From Streptomyces brevispora (GTDB lineage: Bacteria > Actinomycetota > Actinomycetes > Streptomycetales > Streptomycetaceae): a stretch of 64,000 nt of DNA. Positions 1-7,943 of this stretch are shown piece after piece (position 1 is the first letter of the stretch; each line of letters opens with the position of its first letter). The stretch lies in NCBI RefSeq assembly GCF_007829885.1, contig NZ_VIWW01000003.1, forward strand, positions 124,001-188,000. Direction: 5' to 3'. The translations under genes were made by a program, and so were the position numbers. The notes under the pieces are model-generated. The model saw only the letters and a program-made list of their open reading frames with translations. It ran no database searches and was not told the DNA's origin.

Positions 1-210
1 CCAGGCACGGTCGGCGTCCTGTACGTGGCCCAGCCTGCGGTGCGCCTCGGCCACCGCGAGGCCGGCGCGGGCCACTTCCTGCTGGGAGCCGGAGAGTTCG
101 GCAGCCCTCAAGTGGCGTTCCCCCTCGGCCAGTACGTCGGTGAGGGAGGCGTTCACTGACATCTTGGTGAGGGCGCCTTGGTACTCGGGCGCCAGCGCTT
201 TGCTGTGCAT
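1..210 (-). CDS. TPR-like protein, N-terminal part (cut by window edge)
   Basis: The frame opens at an ATG at 210 with an AAAGG ribosome site 5 nt upstream and runs leftward off the window without a stop, so only about 70 N-terminal residues are visible. They are Ala/Leu/Glu-rich and helical, with a stretch ending LGHVQDADRAW, typical of a helix-turn-helix tetratricopeptide unit. Function is unknown; TPR proteins usually scaffold protein-protein contacts. The gene stands alone behind about 230 bp of non-coding DNA carrying a palindrome (259-268). The TPR call is by pattern only, and the family cannot be fixed from so short a piece. Confidence 0.55.
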   Translation of the reverse strand, partial: MHSKALAPEYQGALTKMSVNASLTDVLAEGERHLRAAELSGSQQEVARAGLAVAEAHRRLGHVQDADRAW

Positions 211-258
211 GGGAGCCTTTCGCGCGCGAACCGGCCGAGCACGGCGACTATGCCCTTG

Positions 259-268
259 ATGTATACAT
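259..268. promoter_or_regulatory. Palindrome ATGTATACAT upstream of the TPR-like gene
   Basis: A perfect 10-bp palindrome, AT-rich against a GC-rich background, lies about 50 bp upstream of the leftward gene starting at 210. TGTA/TACA half sites recall FadR-subfamily GntR operators. No GntR gene is in the window, so the assignment is inference. Confidence 0.35.
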
Positions 269-438
269 TCAGTGCATAGCCGCCCGGTGCTCTGACCCGT
301 GCGCTCATGGGGGGTCGGACGAGGCCTGTCGTGTGCGGTGTGCCGCCTTGTTGTGGATCAAGACGGCTGATGCGCGCCGAGGGTTGCTTCGTCATCAGGC
401 AATCCGTGCGGACATCGGTTCGTACGGCGGTCGCCGGA

Positions 439-1731
439 TCAGCCTGACCGGTCCACCAGATGGCCGGCGAACCACTCCCGCGCCAGTTCGGCGACCTCGT
501 CCAGCGCGCCCGGCTCCTCGAAGAGGTGCGTCGCACCGGCGACGACGTCGAGCCGGTTCTCGCAGCGCAGTTCCGCCTTCGCCTGCCGGTTCAGCTCCAG
601 CACCCGGGTGTCGCGGCCGCCCACGATGAGCAGCGTCGGCGACCGGACGTCGCCGAGGCAGGGTCCCGCGAGGTCGGGCCGGCCGCCGCGGGAGACGACC
701 GCGCCGATCCCCGTGCCGCGCTCCGCGCCGACGGCCGCCGCTGCACGCAGCGCGGCCGCCGCGCCGGTGCTCGCCCCGAAGACGCCGAGGGGAAGGGGCT
801 CGTCGCGTCGCAGCCGGCTGGTGGCGGCCACCAGCCGTTCCGCCAGGATCCCGATGTCGAAGACGTTGGCGCGGTCCGCCTCCTCGGCCGGTGTGAGCAG
901 GTCGAAGAGCAGGGTGCCGAGGCCCGCCCGGTTCAGGGCCGCAGCCACCGCGCGGTTGCGCGGGCTGTGCCGGCTGCTGCCGGAGCCGTGGGCGAACACC
1001 ACGAGAGCGCCGGCGGGGCCGGCCGGGGTGAGTTCACCCGGCAGGACGACGCCACCCGCCTCCACCTCCACCTCGACGGGTGTCCGTGCGGGGGCCCGGG
1101 CCGCCGCACGGGCCAGCAGCGCGACGACCTCCTCGTCCGGGGTCTGACCGAAGTCGCGGTACCACTCACCCACCGCGGAGAACAGGACCGGCGTGGCCAG
1201 GCAGACCAGCTGGTCCACCTGGCCGCGCAGCTTCTCGGCGGCGTCCGGCGGCCCCACCGGCACGGCGAGCGTGACGCGTGCCGCACCCTGCGCACGGGCC
1301 ACCTCGCACGCGGCGAGGGCGGTCGCACCGGTCGCGATGCCGTCGTCCACGATGATCACGGAGCGCCCGTCGAGGGGGATGCGCGGCCGGTCGCCGCGAA
1401 AGGCCCGGGCCCGCCGCAGCAACTCGGCCGTCTCGGCGCCTTCGACGGCGGCCAGATCGGCCGCCGACACCAGACTGTGGCGCAGGATGTCCTCGCTGAT
1501 GACCCGCACACCGCCCTCGCCGATGGCGCCGAAGCCCAGTTCCGGGTGGTACGGGACGCCGAGCTTGCGGACCACGATCACATCGAGCGGCGCGCCGAGC
1601 TCCAGGGCGACCCGGAAGGCCACGGGGACTCCACCGCGCGGCAGGCCCAGCACGACGGGGTCGCCTTCCGCCAAGGGGCGGAGAGCGTCGGCGAGTTGTT
1701 GCCCCGCGTCGCCGCGGTCGAAGAACAGCAT
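439..1731 (-). CDS. Phosphoribosyltransferase-alpha/beta hydrolase fusion
   Basis: 430 aa in two domains. Residues 1-210 are a type I phosphoribosyltransferase: the PRPP-binding loop reads VIIVDDGIATGATA at about 125-138, and RKLGVP near 55 is typical of the family. Residues 220-430 are a dienelactone-hydrolase-like alpha/beta hydrolase with nucleophile elbow GASTG, an acid region GGRDTR and a histidine in AGATHLFEEP. In family members the PRTase half may act on a nucleobase or be degenerate; the substrate of either half is unknown. The ATG at 1731 follows GGTGAG. It is a single-gene unit, 157 bp from its upstream neighbour on the same strand. The domain architecture is clear, the role is not. 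Confidence 0.85.
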   Translation of the reverse strand: MLFFDRGDAGQQLADALRPLAEGDPVVLGLPRGGVPVAFRVALELGAPLDVIVVRKLGVPYHPELGFGAIGEGGVRVISEDILRHSLVSAADLAAVEGAETAELLRRARAFRGDRPRIPLDGRSVIIVDDGIATGATALAACEVARAQGAARVTLAVPVGPPDAAEKLRGQVDQLVCLATPVLFSAVGEWYRDFGQTPDEEVVALLARAAARAPARTPVEVEVEAGGVVLPGELTPAGPAGALVVFAHGSGSSRHSPRNRAVAAALNRAGLGTLLFDLLTPAEEADRANVFDIGILAERLVAATSRLRRDEPLPLGVFGASTGAAAALRAAAAVGAERGTGIGAVVSRGGRPDLAGPCLGDVRSPTLLIVGGRDTRVLELNRQAKAELRCENRLDVVAGATHLFEEPGALDEVAELAREWFAGHLVDRSG

Positions 1732-1888
1732 GGGGACTCACCCCGGACCGGGAGAGGGGAGGCAGTCATCTGCTCCCCTCCTTCAAATCAACCCCGTGCG
1801 CCGCCGGTCCGCAAGCTGGCGGTGGTCGCCGTTCCGCCGGGAACGATGCCGGAGCGGGGGGCGCGACGGGACGTCGCCGTGCGGCTCG

Positions 1889-2578
1889 TCACAGGACGGA
1901 ACGTGCCACCCGGAACCCCGTGTCGTCGATCCGGAAGGTCGGGTGGCTGCGACGCCGCACCGAGGCCCGGCAGCTCCAGTGTTCGTCGAACCAGCCGCCG
2001 CCGCGCAGCACCCGGTAACTGCCGTAGACCTCGGCGTCGTAGACGTCCCAGCACCACTCCCACACGTTGCCCAACGTGTCGTACAGCCCCCATGCGTTGG
2101 GCTGTCTCGATCCCACCTCGTGCGGCCGCTCCCTGGAGTTGCCGCGGTGCCAGGCGATGTCGTCGAGCCGTCCGTACCGTGCGCCCGTCGTGCCGGCGCG
2201 GCACGCGTGCTCCCACTCGGCCTCGGAAGGCAGCCGGTAACCGTCGGAGGCAGGGTCCAGGCCAACGGCCTCGGCCCCCTCCACGTCCCCGGTGCCGGAG
2301 TGCGGGCGGTACGCGGGCGGCAGTCCCTCCCGCAGCGACAGGGCGTTGCAGAACCGGACCGCGTCCAGCCAGGAAACGCCCTCGACGGGCAGCCGGTCGC
2401 CCTGCGCGGTGCTCGGGTGCTCGCCGGTGACCCGCGCGTACTGGGCCTGGGTGACCGCGTGGGCCGCGAGCCGGTACGGGGCCGTCTCGACCGTCCAGCT
2501 CCGTTGCGTACGCCGGTCCGACAGGGTGACCCGCCCCGCCGGTACGGTGATCATCGAGATGTCCGTGCCTGTGTCCAT
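1889..2578 (-). CDS. Formylglycine-generating-enzyme-like (SUMF1/EgtB/PvdO) protein
   Basis: 229 aa with the family landmarks: an N-terminal beta segment, VTQAQYARVTG, LPSEAEWEHACRAGT (about 117-130), GNVWEWCWDVY (170-180), and the C-terminal RGGGWFDEHWSC followed by GFRVAR. True FGE oxidises a sulfatase cysteine using two cysteines in an RGGSWxCxxxxC context. Here the first is Asp198 and only Cys203 remains, so it is probably not a canonical copper FGE; related folds serve in ergothioneine or pyoverdine chemistry. No sulfatase is nearby. The start is ATG 2578 with a weak ribosome site; an in-frame ATG at 2554 is an alternative. Confidence 0.8.
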   Translation of the reverse strand: MDTGTDISMITVPAGRVTLSDRRTQRSWTVETAPYRLAAHAVTQAQYARVTGEHPSTAQGDRLPVEGVSWLDAVRFCNALSLREGLPPAYRPHSGTGDVEGAEAVGLDPASDGYRLPSEAEWEHACRAGTTGARYGRLDDIAWHRGNSRERPHEVGSRQPNAWGLYDTLGNVWEWCWDVYDAEVYGSYRVLRGGGWFDEHWSCRASVRRRSHPTFRIDDTGFRVARSVL

Positions 2579-2636
2579 GGGACGGTGATCGTACCAACGC
2601 CGTTGGCTGCGAAGCCCGGTGAGCGCCCGGCGGTGA

Positions 2637-3029
2637 TCAGCCCGCCGACGCCTCGCGGGTGATCCCGTCGAACCGTGCGCCCATGGCCGCGGCCAGTGCC
2701 TGTGCCGCGGAAAGGGGCCGGACCATCACCATCAGGTCGTCGATCTCGCCCGCCTCGTTCATGTGCAGGAAGTCGCAGCCGTTGATCTCCCGGTCGCCCA
2801 CCTTCGCGACGAAGACGAGCGCGTGGTCGCGTCCGTCCTCGCTCTCGATCTCCCGGACGTACCGGAAGTCCGTGAACACCTCGGAGACCGCACGCAGGAT
2901 CGCCGCGGTGAAGGGCTTGCCGGAGTACGGCTTGAACACGACCGGGCTGGTGAAGACGATGTCCTCGGCCAGCATCGCCTCGATCGCATCGAGGTCGTGC
3001 GTCTCGACGGCTGCGCGGAAGGGGTGCAT
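2637..3029 (-). CDS. SnoaL/NTF2-like protein
   Basis: 130 aa, one cone-shaped NTF2/SnoaL fold: MHPFRAAVETHDLDAIEAML, a DIVFTSPVVFKPYSG strand and a C-terminal GEIDDLMVMVRPL strand. Such proteins are small isomerases, hydrolases or ligand binders; the substrate cannot be told. ATG 3029 is chosen because GGAG lies 6 nt upstream; earlier in-frame starts (ATG 3041, TTG 3047) have no ribosome site and would run into the palindrome. It is divergent from the PadR gene across 70 bp, so it is the likely PadR target. Confidence 0.8.
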   Translation of the reverse strand: MHPFRAAVETHDLDAIEAMLAEDIVFTSPVVFKPYSGKPFTAAILRAVSEVFTDFRYVREIESEDGRDHALVFVAKVGDREINGCDFLHMNEAGEIDDLMVMVRPLSAAQALAAAMGARFDGITREASAG

Positions 3030-3046
3030 GTGCCGCTCCATAGTCA

Positions 3047-3057
3047 ATTCATTGAAT
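3047..3057. promoter_or_regulatory. Candidate PadR operator ATTCATTGAAT
   Basis: Inverted repeat ATTCA-t-TGAAT in the divergent gap between the SnoaL-like gene and the padR gene. PadR-type regulators usually bind short AT-rich inverted repeats beside their own gene. Position and symmetry support the call; binding is inferred. Confidence 0.5.
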
Positions 3058-3099
3058 AGGTGTGAAAGAGATTAATCACATCGGTGTTAGCCTGTCCAG

Positions 3100-3732
3100 A
3101 TGTCTCTGAAGTACGCGGTCCTGGCGGCGCTGCTGGAAGGCGAGGCCTCCGGCTACGACCTGGCGAAGGTCTTCGACGTCTCGGTGGCGGACTTCTGGTC
3201 CGCCACGCCGCAGCAGCTCTACCGGGAACTGGACCGGCTGGCGGAGAGCGGTCTGATCGAGGCGCGGGTGGTCGAGCAGCAGCGCAGGCCGAACAAAAGG
3301 GTGTTCACCCTCACGGAGGCAGGCCGCGGCTCGCTGAGCGCGTTCACCGCCGAACCGCCCCGCCCCATCGCCATCCGGGACGAGCTCCTGGTCATGACCC
3401 AGGCTGTGGACGGCGGCGACCAGGAGGCGGTACGCGCCTCGGTCGAGGAACGCATGGAGTGGGCGCGCGCCAAGCTCGCCCGCTACGAACGGCTGCGGGA
3501 CCGGCTGCTGGACGGCCGCGACGAGGACACCTTCGTGGCGGAGGCCGGGCGCATCGGGCCCTACCTGACGCTGATGCGCGGACGGTCCTTCGAGCAGGAG
3601 AACCTGCGCTGGGGCGAGAAGGTACTGGAGATCCTGGACCGACGGGCGGCCTCGAAGGCCGGCACCCCCACGGCCGCCCCGGCCGCCGGGCGCCACGCCG
3701 ACGCCGCCGCACCGGGCCGGGCCCGGGACTGA
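3100..3732 (+). CDS. PadR-family transcriptional regulator
   Basis: 210 aa. Residues 1-80 form the PadR winged helix (SLKYAVLAALLEGEASGYDLAKVFD, then TPQQLYRELDRLAESGLI, with wing RPNKRVFTLTEAGR). Residues 85-190 form the Vir-C-like helical dimerisation domain. A low-complexity Ala/Pro tail ends the protein. No good ribosome site precedes the ATG, so a leaderless transcript is possible. It is divergent from the SnoaL-like gene with a palindrome between, so autoregulation plus control of that neighbour is the simplest model. Confidence 0.9.
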   Translation: MSLKYAVLAALLEGEASGYDLAKVFDVSVADFWSATPQQLYRELDRLAESGLIEARVVEQQRRPNKRVFTLTEAGRGSLSAFTAEPPRPIAIRDELLVMTQAVDGGDQEAVRASVEERMEWARAKLARYERLRDRLLDGRDEDTFVAEAGRIGPYLTLMRGRSFEQENLRWGEKVLEILDRRAASKAGTPTAAPAAGRHADAAAPGRARD

Positions 3733-3802
3733 GGCGGCCCGGGGGAGGGCAGGCGGCGGGCGGTTCAACGGCGTTGTCAGACCCCTCGGTTAGGTTTCCC
3801 GC

Positions 3803-4504
3803 ATGACTGAATTCGTATTGGTGGCGGGTGCCTGGCTGGGGGCTTCGGCATGGGACGAGGTGGTGCCGGCGCTGCGCGCGGCCGGGCACGGCGCCCACCC
3901 GGTGACGCTGACCGGCGTCGGTGAGAAGCGAGGACTGCCGGTCGGCCGGCAGACCCATGTGGCCGACATCGTCGACGAGGTTGAGCGCCTCGATCTGCGC
4001 GAGGTCGTTCTGGTCGGCCACAGCTACTCGGGCATCCCGGTCGGGCAGGCCGCCGACCGGATCGGCGACCGGCTGGCCCGTGTCGTCTTCGTGGACGCCT
4101 GCGTCCCGGCCGACGGGGAGTCCTTCGTCTCCACCTGGTGGCAGGGCCCGGCGGCACTGGAGGCCGAGATCGCGGGCAACGGCGGCTTCTGGGCGCCGTT
4201 GCCCGCGCCCGACTTCGAGGGCCAGGGGCTCACCGACGAGCAGATCGCGCGGATCGTAACCGACTCGACGCCGCACCCGGGCGCCGCGCTGAGCGATCCC
4301 GCCGTGCTGAGCGGCCCGCTCGGCCGCCTCGCCGCCACCTACGTCAAGTGCCTGCTCGACGGTCCCGAACCGACCGACGACGTGACCGCGTTGCTGACCG
4401 AGGCGCGCTGGGAGCTGGTCACCATGGACACCGGACACTGGCCGATGTACTCCCAGCCGCACGAGCTGGTCCGGATCCTGACCGAAGCGGCCGCACGGAC
4501 CTGA
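3803..4504 (+). CDS. Alpha/beta fold hydrolase
   Basis: 233 aa, a compact alpha/beta hydrolase resembling the EstC/salicylate-esterase-like family. The N-terminal strand FVLVAGAWLGASAW supplies the oxyanion region, the nucleophile elbow is GHSYSG (Ser74), and the C-terminal MDTGHWPM carries the catalytic His. Cytoplasmic, no signal peptide; substrate unknown. It is followed by a strong hairpin (4510-4543), so it is probably a single transcription unit separate from the transporter genes downstream. Confidence 0.85.
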   Translation: MTEFVLVAGAWLGASAWDEVVPALRAAGHGAHPVTLTGVGEKRGLPVGRQTHVADIVDEVERLDLREVVLVGHSYSGIPVGQAADRIGDRLARVVFVDACVPADGESFVSTWWQGPAALEAEIAGNGGFWAPLPAPDFEGQGLTDEQIARIVTDSTPHPGAALSDPAVLSGPLGRLAATYVKCLLDGPEPTDDVTALLTEARWELVTMDTGHWPMYSQPHELVRILTEAAART

Positions 4505-4509
4505 GCCCC

Positions 4510-4543
4510 ACCGGGGTACGCGGCCGAACCCGCATACCCCGGT
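4510..4543 (+). terminator. Hairpin terminator after the hydrolase gene
   Basis: Perfect 9-bp arms ACCGGGGTA / TACCCCGGT with a partly pairing GC-rich loop, starting 6 nt after the hydrolase stop. No U tract, as is common in Streptomyces. Confidence 0.6.
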
Positions 4544-4678
4544 ACGCGCACGCCCCGCGGGACCGGTGCGCGACTCCCCGTGAACGGAACCGCCGTCCTC
4601 CTCCCGGCGCCGCCGCCGCGCCCACGAACAGCCGATCAGGGCGCGCGCTCCCGTGGTGCACAGGGTTGCAATGGGCGG

Positions 4679-5356
4679 GTGACCGCGCCCCCGGACGACT
4701 GCCTCGCGCGCAACGAATGGATCTGCGGCGCCTATCTGACCAGCCGGCGGCACATCCTGTGGGAAGCCGTACTCCAGCACCTCCAACTGACCGTGATCGC
4801 CGTGCTCATCGGCCTGCTGCTCGCGCTCCCGCTCGCCCTGGCCGCCCGCCACCGGCGCTGGGCGGCCGGGCCGGTGCTCGGGGTGACCACCGTCCTCTAC
4901 ACCGTCCCGTCACTCGCCATGTTCTCGCTGCTGCTGCCGGTCTACGGACTCTCCGCCGCGCTCGTCGTCGCGGGCCTCGTCCTGTACTCCCTCACGCTCC
5001 TCGTACGGAACATCCTGGCCGGACTCCGAGCCGTACCGGAGGAGACCCGGCAGGCGGCTCGTGGCATGGGATACGGCCCGGTCCGGCTGCTCGTCGCCGT
5101 GGAGCTGCCACTCGCCCTGCCCGCCGCCATGGCCGGCCTGCGCATCGCCACCGTCTCCGCGGTCTCCCTGGTCACCATCGGCGCGATCGTCGGCTACGGA
5201 GGACTCGGCAACCTCATCTACTCCGGGATGAACACCTACTTCAAGGCCCAGGTGCTCACCGCGTCCGTACTCTGCGTCGTCATCGCCGTCGCCGCCGACC
5301 TGCTGCTCCTCCTCGTACAACGACTGCTGACCCCCTGGACGCGGAGGCAGTCGTGA
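4679..5356 (+). CDS. OpuC/ProW-type ABC permease 1 (osmoprotectant family)
   Basis: 225 aa. About five to six hydrophobic segments; the EAA-type loop reads EETRQAARGMGYGPVRLLVAVELPLALP, as in OpuCB/OpuCD permeases of quaternary-amine transporters. GTG 4679 is chosen because conserved sequence starts TAPPDDCLARNEW; the in-frame ATG at 4580 would add a 33-residue Pro/Arg-rich extension that looks non-coding. It overlaps the next gene by 4 bp. It should work with the second permease, the lipoprotein downstream and an ATPase, the best candidate being the gene at 10608-11771. Confidence 0.88.
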   Translation: MTAPPDDCLARNEWICGAYLTSRRHILWEAVLQHLQLTVIAVLIGLLLALPLALAARHRRWAAGPVLGVTTVLYTVPSLAMFSLLLPVYGLSAALVVAGLVLYSLTLLVRNILAGLRAVPEETRQAARGMGYGPVRLLVAVELPLALPAAMAGLRIATVSAVSLVTIGAIVGYGGLGNLIYSGMNTYFKAQVLTASVLCVVIAVAADLLLLLVQRLLTPWTRRQS

Positions 5357-6030
5357 ACACCCTCACCAAGGCCTGGTCCTGGCTCACCACCTCCGCGCAC
5401 TGGCACGGCGACGACGGCATCTGGACCCGGCTCGGCCAGCATCTCTACCTCACCGTCGTCTGTCTGCTGATCAGCTGCCTCATCGCGCTGCCGGTGGCAC
5501 TGGTGCTCGGCCACCTCGGCAAGGGCGGCGCCCTCGCCGTCAACATCTCCAACGTCGGCCGGGCCGTCCCCACCTTCGCCGTCCTGGTGCTGCTCCTGCT
5601 CACCCCGGTCGGCCGGTTCGGAGAGGGGCCGACCATCGTCGCCCTCGTCCTGTTCGCCGTACCACCGCTGCTCACCAACGCCTACGTCGGCATGCGGGAG
5701 GTCGATCAGGACGTCGTGCGCGCCGCCCGGGGCATGGGCATGACGGGCCGGCAGCTGCTGTTCCAGGTCGAGGTGCCGCTCGCCCTGCCGCTCGTCCTCA
5801 CCGGCGTACGGATCGCGGCCGTGCAGCTCGTCGCCACCGCCACCATCGCCGCACTGGCGGGCGGCGGCGGACTGGGCCGGATCATCACCGCCGGGTTCAA
5901 CCTCGCCTCCACCGCCCAGGTGGTCGCGGGAGCGGCGCTGGTCGCCGCGTTCGCTCTGATCGTCGAAGGGCTCTTCGCGGTGGCGCAGCGGCTCGCACCC
6001 GACCGGGTACGGGACGGGAACGCCGGATGA
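5353..6030 (+). CDS. OpuC/ProW-type ABC permease 2
   Basis: 225 aa. Starts at GTG 5353 in a GTGA overlap with the stop of permease 1, indicating translational coupling. About six membrane spans; the coupling loop is DVVRAARGMGMTGRQLLFQVEVPLALPLVL, and GGGGLGRII near the C-terminus is typical of OpuCB/OpuCD. Two distinct short permeases plus one lipoprotein is the layout of OpuC-like uptake systems for glycine betaine, choline or carnitine. The substrate is inferred from family only. Confidence 0.88.
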   Translation: MNTLTKAWSWLTTSAHWHGDDGIWTRLGQHLYLTVVCLLISCLIALPVALVLGHLGKGGALAVNISNVGRAVPTFAVLVLLLLTPVGRFGEGPTIVALVLFAVPPLLTNAYVGMREVDQDVVRAARGMGMTGRQLLFQVEVPLALPLVLTGVRIAAVQLVATATIAALAGGGGLGRIITAGFNLASTAQVVAGAALVAAFALIVEGLFAVAQRLAPDRVRDGNAG

Positions 6031-6980
6031 CGGCCCGGCGCGCGGCCCCAGCGGCCCTGCTGCTCCTGCTCCCGTTGACCGCCTGCGCCACCGGTCCCGC
6101 GCTGGAGAACCAGGGCGCGGTCACCGCACCGCCCGGCGACAGCAAGCACCTCACCATCGGCTCGGCGGGATTCACCGAGAGCGATCTGCTCGCCCAGATG
6201 TACGCCCTGCTGCTCGGCCGGGCCGGATACTCCACGAAGATCATCTCGGTCACCAACCGGGAGATCTACGAACCGGCACTGGAGAGCGGCCAGATCGATG
6301 TCGTACCGGAGTACGCCGCCACCTTCGCCGACTGGCTGAACGCCAGGAAGAACGGCGCCGACGCCGCGCCCGTCGGCTCACCGAACCTCGACACCACCAT
6401 GAAGGCCCTGCACGCCCTGGCCGCACCGCGCGGCCTCACCGTCCTCGACCCCGGTCGAGCCGTCGACCAGAACGCCTTCGCCGTCACGTCCGCATACGCG
6501 ACGACGCACCGCCTGAAGACGCTGAGCGACCTGGGGAGATCGGGGCTGCCGGTCCGGCTGGCGGCGGGCGACGAATGCGTGCAGCGCCCCTACTGCGCAC
6601 CCGGTCTGAGGAAGACGTACGGCATCGACATCACCGCAGTCGACCCCAAGGGCGTCGGTACCACCCAGGCCAAGCAGGCCGTCCAGAGCGGACAGGACCA
6701 GATGGTGCTGACGACCACCACCGACGCCACCCTGGACAACTTCGGACTCGTCCTGCTCGCGGACGACAAGCACCTCCAGAACGCCGACCACCTCGTGCCC
6801 GTCGTCAACCGGTCCCGGGCCGGCAGCGAGGGCGTGCGCAAGGCGCTGGGCGCGCTGAACACCGTACTGACCACCGCGGACCTGGCCCGGCTGAACGAGC
6901 AGGTGGACAGCTGGCGACGGCTCCCCGAGGACGTGGCCCGCAACTACCTGAGGTCCAAGCACCTCATCCCCGCCGGCTGA
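6027..6980 (+). CDS. OpuC/OsmF-type substrate-binding lipoprotein
   Basis: 317 aa. The signal peptide ends in lipobox PLTAC, with Cys20 as the lipidated residue. The mature part opens LTIGSAGFTESDLLAQMYALLL, the classic start of OpuAC/OpuBC quaternary-amine-binding folds, and includes VVPEYAATFADWL. It overlaps permease 2 by 4 bp (ATGA) and ends in a strong hairpin. It sits on the outer face of the membrane and delivers ligand to the two permeases. Substrate not determinable by eye. Confidence 0.9.
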   Translation: MTARRAAPAALLLLLPLTACATGPALENQGAVTAPPGDSKHLTIGSAGFTESDLLAQMYALLLGRAGYSTKIISVTNREIYEPALESGQIDVVPEYAATFADWLNARKNGADAAPVGSPNLDTTMKALHALAAPRGLTVLDPGRAVDQNAFAVTSAYATTHRLKTLSDLGRSGLPVRLAAGDECVQRPYCAPGLRKTYGIDITAVDPKGVGTTQAKQAVQSGQDQMVLTTTTDATLDNFGLVLLADDKHLQNADHLVPVVNRSRAGSEGVRKALGALNTVLTTADLARLNEQVDSWRRLPEDVARNYLRSKHLIPAG

Positions 6981-7003
6981 CCGTGCCGCTGCGGTCAGCC
7001 GGC
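6972..7003. terminator. Bidirectional terminator between convergent genes
   Basis: Perfect 12-bp inverted repeat (GCCGGCTGACCG / CGGTCAGCCGGC) with an 8-nt loop; its left arm contains the binding-protein stop codon. It lies between that gene and the convergent PmoA-like gene ending at 7014. Confidence 0.65.
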
Positions 7004-7013
7004 CGCACCGCCG

Positions 7014-7943
7014 TCACCAGGGCAGCTGTGCGAGCCGGGCCGTGATCCGTGCCCGGTCCCACGCACCGTCCGCGACCACCACTCGGTAGCGCCGGGTCAG
7101 CGTGGCACCCGGTTCCAGGACGAGCTCGTCGTGGAAGGCGAAGGACGGGGCGACCGCGGCGAACGGGTCGTTGCGGACGAACCAGTGCGCCGGGTGTGCC
7201 CCGTCCGCGCCCGTGTGGTCGTTCTCCGGGGCGTGCGCGAAGACGAGGGTCGCGTGTCCGTCCGCGCCGTCGTGCTCGCCGCTGAACGCCAGCCACGGCG
7301 CCTGCCGCCCCATCACCTCGGGCCCCTCGCCGTCCGGGGTGAGGATGCGTCCGTCACGGAAGGCGCGCGGGCCGCGCCAGAACAGTCCGGTGTAGCCGGC
7401 GCCGTCCCGGCCTTCGGTTGTCGGGCTGCCGAACCGCAGGGGTTCGTCCCGACGGTTGGTGACGGCGGACGACCACGTCAGCACCCAGCTGCCGGACCCC
7501 GGATCGACGTCGTGCACCTCGATCCCGCGCAGTTCGTCCGCCCACGGCTCACCGCTGTGCGGGTGCCAGGTCAGCCGCTCCGAGACCGCGACGCAGTCCT
7601 CCCGCAGCGACACCTCGTCGAAATCGCGGTGTGCCATGGAACCCACCCGCTCGGGCAGCGGCTGATAGCCCTCTCCGCGCACATAGGTGTTGCCGCCCCA
7701 CAGGTTCTGCCCCGACAGATGCGAGGCGGTCAGCTGGAGCCCCTTGTGCCAGCGGTGGTCGTTGGGCCGGTAGTCGGTCACCACCCGGTCCGACAGGGTG
7801 CGCAGCGGGTGGATGTACGGCTTCGGCGCCTCCCAGGCCGCCTCGGGCCGGTACACGTACCGCAGGAGTTCCACCCCGCTGCCCGCCACCGAGACGGCGA
7901 TGTGGTCGCCGTGCCGGTGTACCAGGTCCAGCATGCCGGTCAT
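7014..7943 (-). CDS. PmoA-family (DUF6807) protein
   Basis: 309 aa, almost all beta strand. Landmarks are NDHRWHKGLQL, the central WGGNTYVR and a C-terminal HPAHWFVRNDPFAA; these match proteins annotated PmoA family, a beta-sandwich of galactose-mutarotase type that is unrelated in function to particulate methane monooxygenase. It overlaps the oxidoreductase gene upstream by 4 bp, so the two are co-translated. Pairing with a Gfo/Idh/MocA enzyme is common in sugar catabolism loci. The exact reaction is unknown. Confidence 0.8.
   Translation of the reverse strand: MTGMLDLVHRHGDHIAVSVAGSGVELLRYVYRPEAAWEAPKPYIHPLRTLSDRVVTDYRPNDHRWHKGLQLTASHLSGQNLWGGNTYVRGEGYQPLPERVGSMAHRDFDEVSLREDCVAVSERLTWHPHSGEPWADELRGIEVHDVDPGSGSWVLTWSSAVTNRRDEPLRFGSPTTEGRDGAGYTGLFWRGPRAFRDGRILTPDGEGPEVMGRQAPWLAFSGEHDGADGHATLVFAHAPENDHTGADGAHPAHWFVRNDPFAAVAPSFAFHDELVLEPGATLTRRYRVVVADGAWDRARITARLAQLPW

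Noticed and set aside
460..2430. A long plus-strand frame opposite the PRTase-hydrolase and FGE-like genes.
   Set aside because: Same codon-bias shadow; it crosses two well-supported minus-strand genes and shows no motif.
4580..4678. N-terminal extension of the first OpuC permease from an upstream ATG.
   Set aside because: The 33 extra residues are Pro/Arg-rich with no membrane or signal character; the GTG at 4679 gives the usual family start.
7014..7943. Naming the PmoA-family protein as a methane monooxygenase subunit.
   Set aside because: The name is historical; the sequence is a soluble beta-sandwich without membrane helices or copper ligands.
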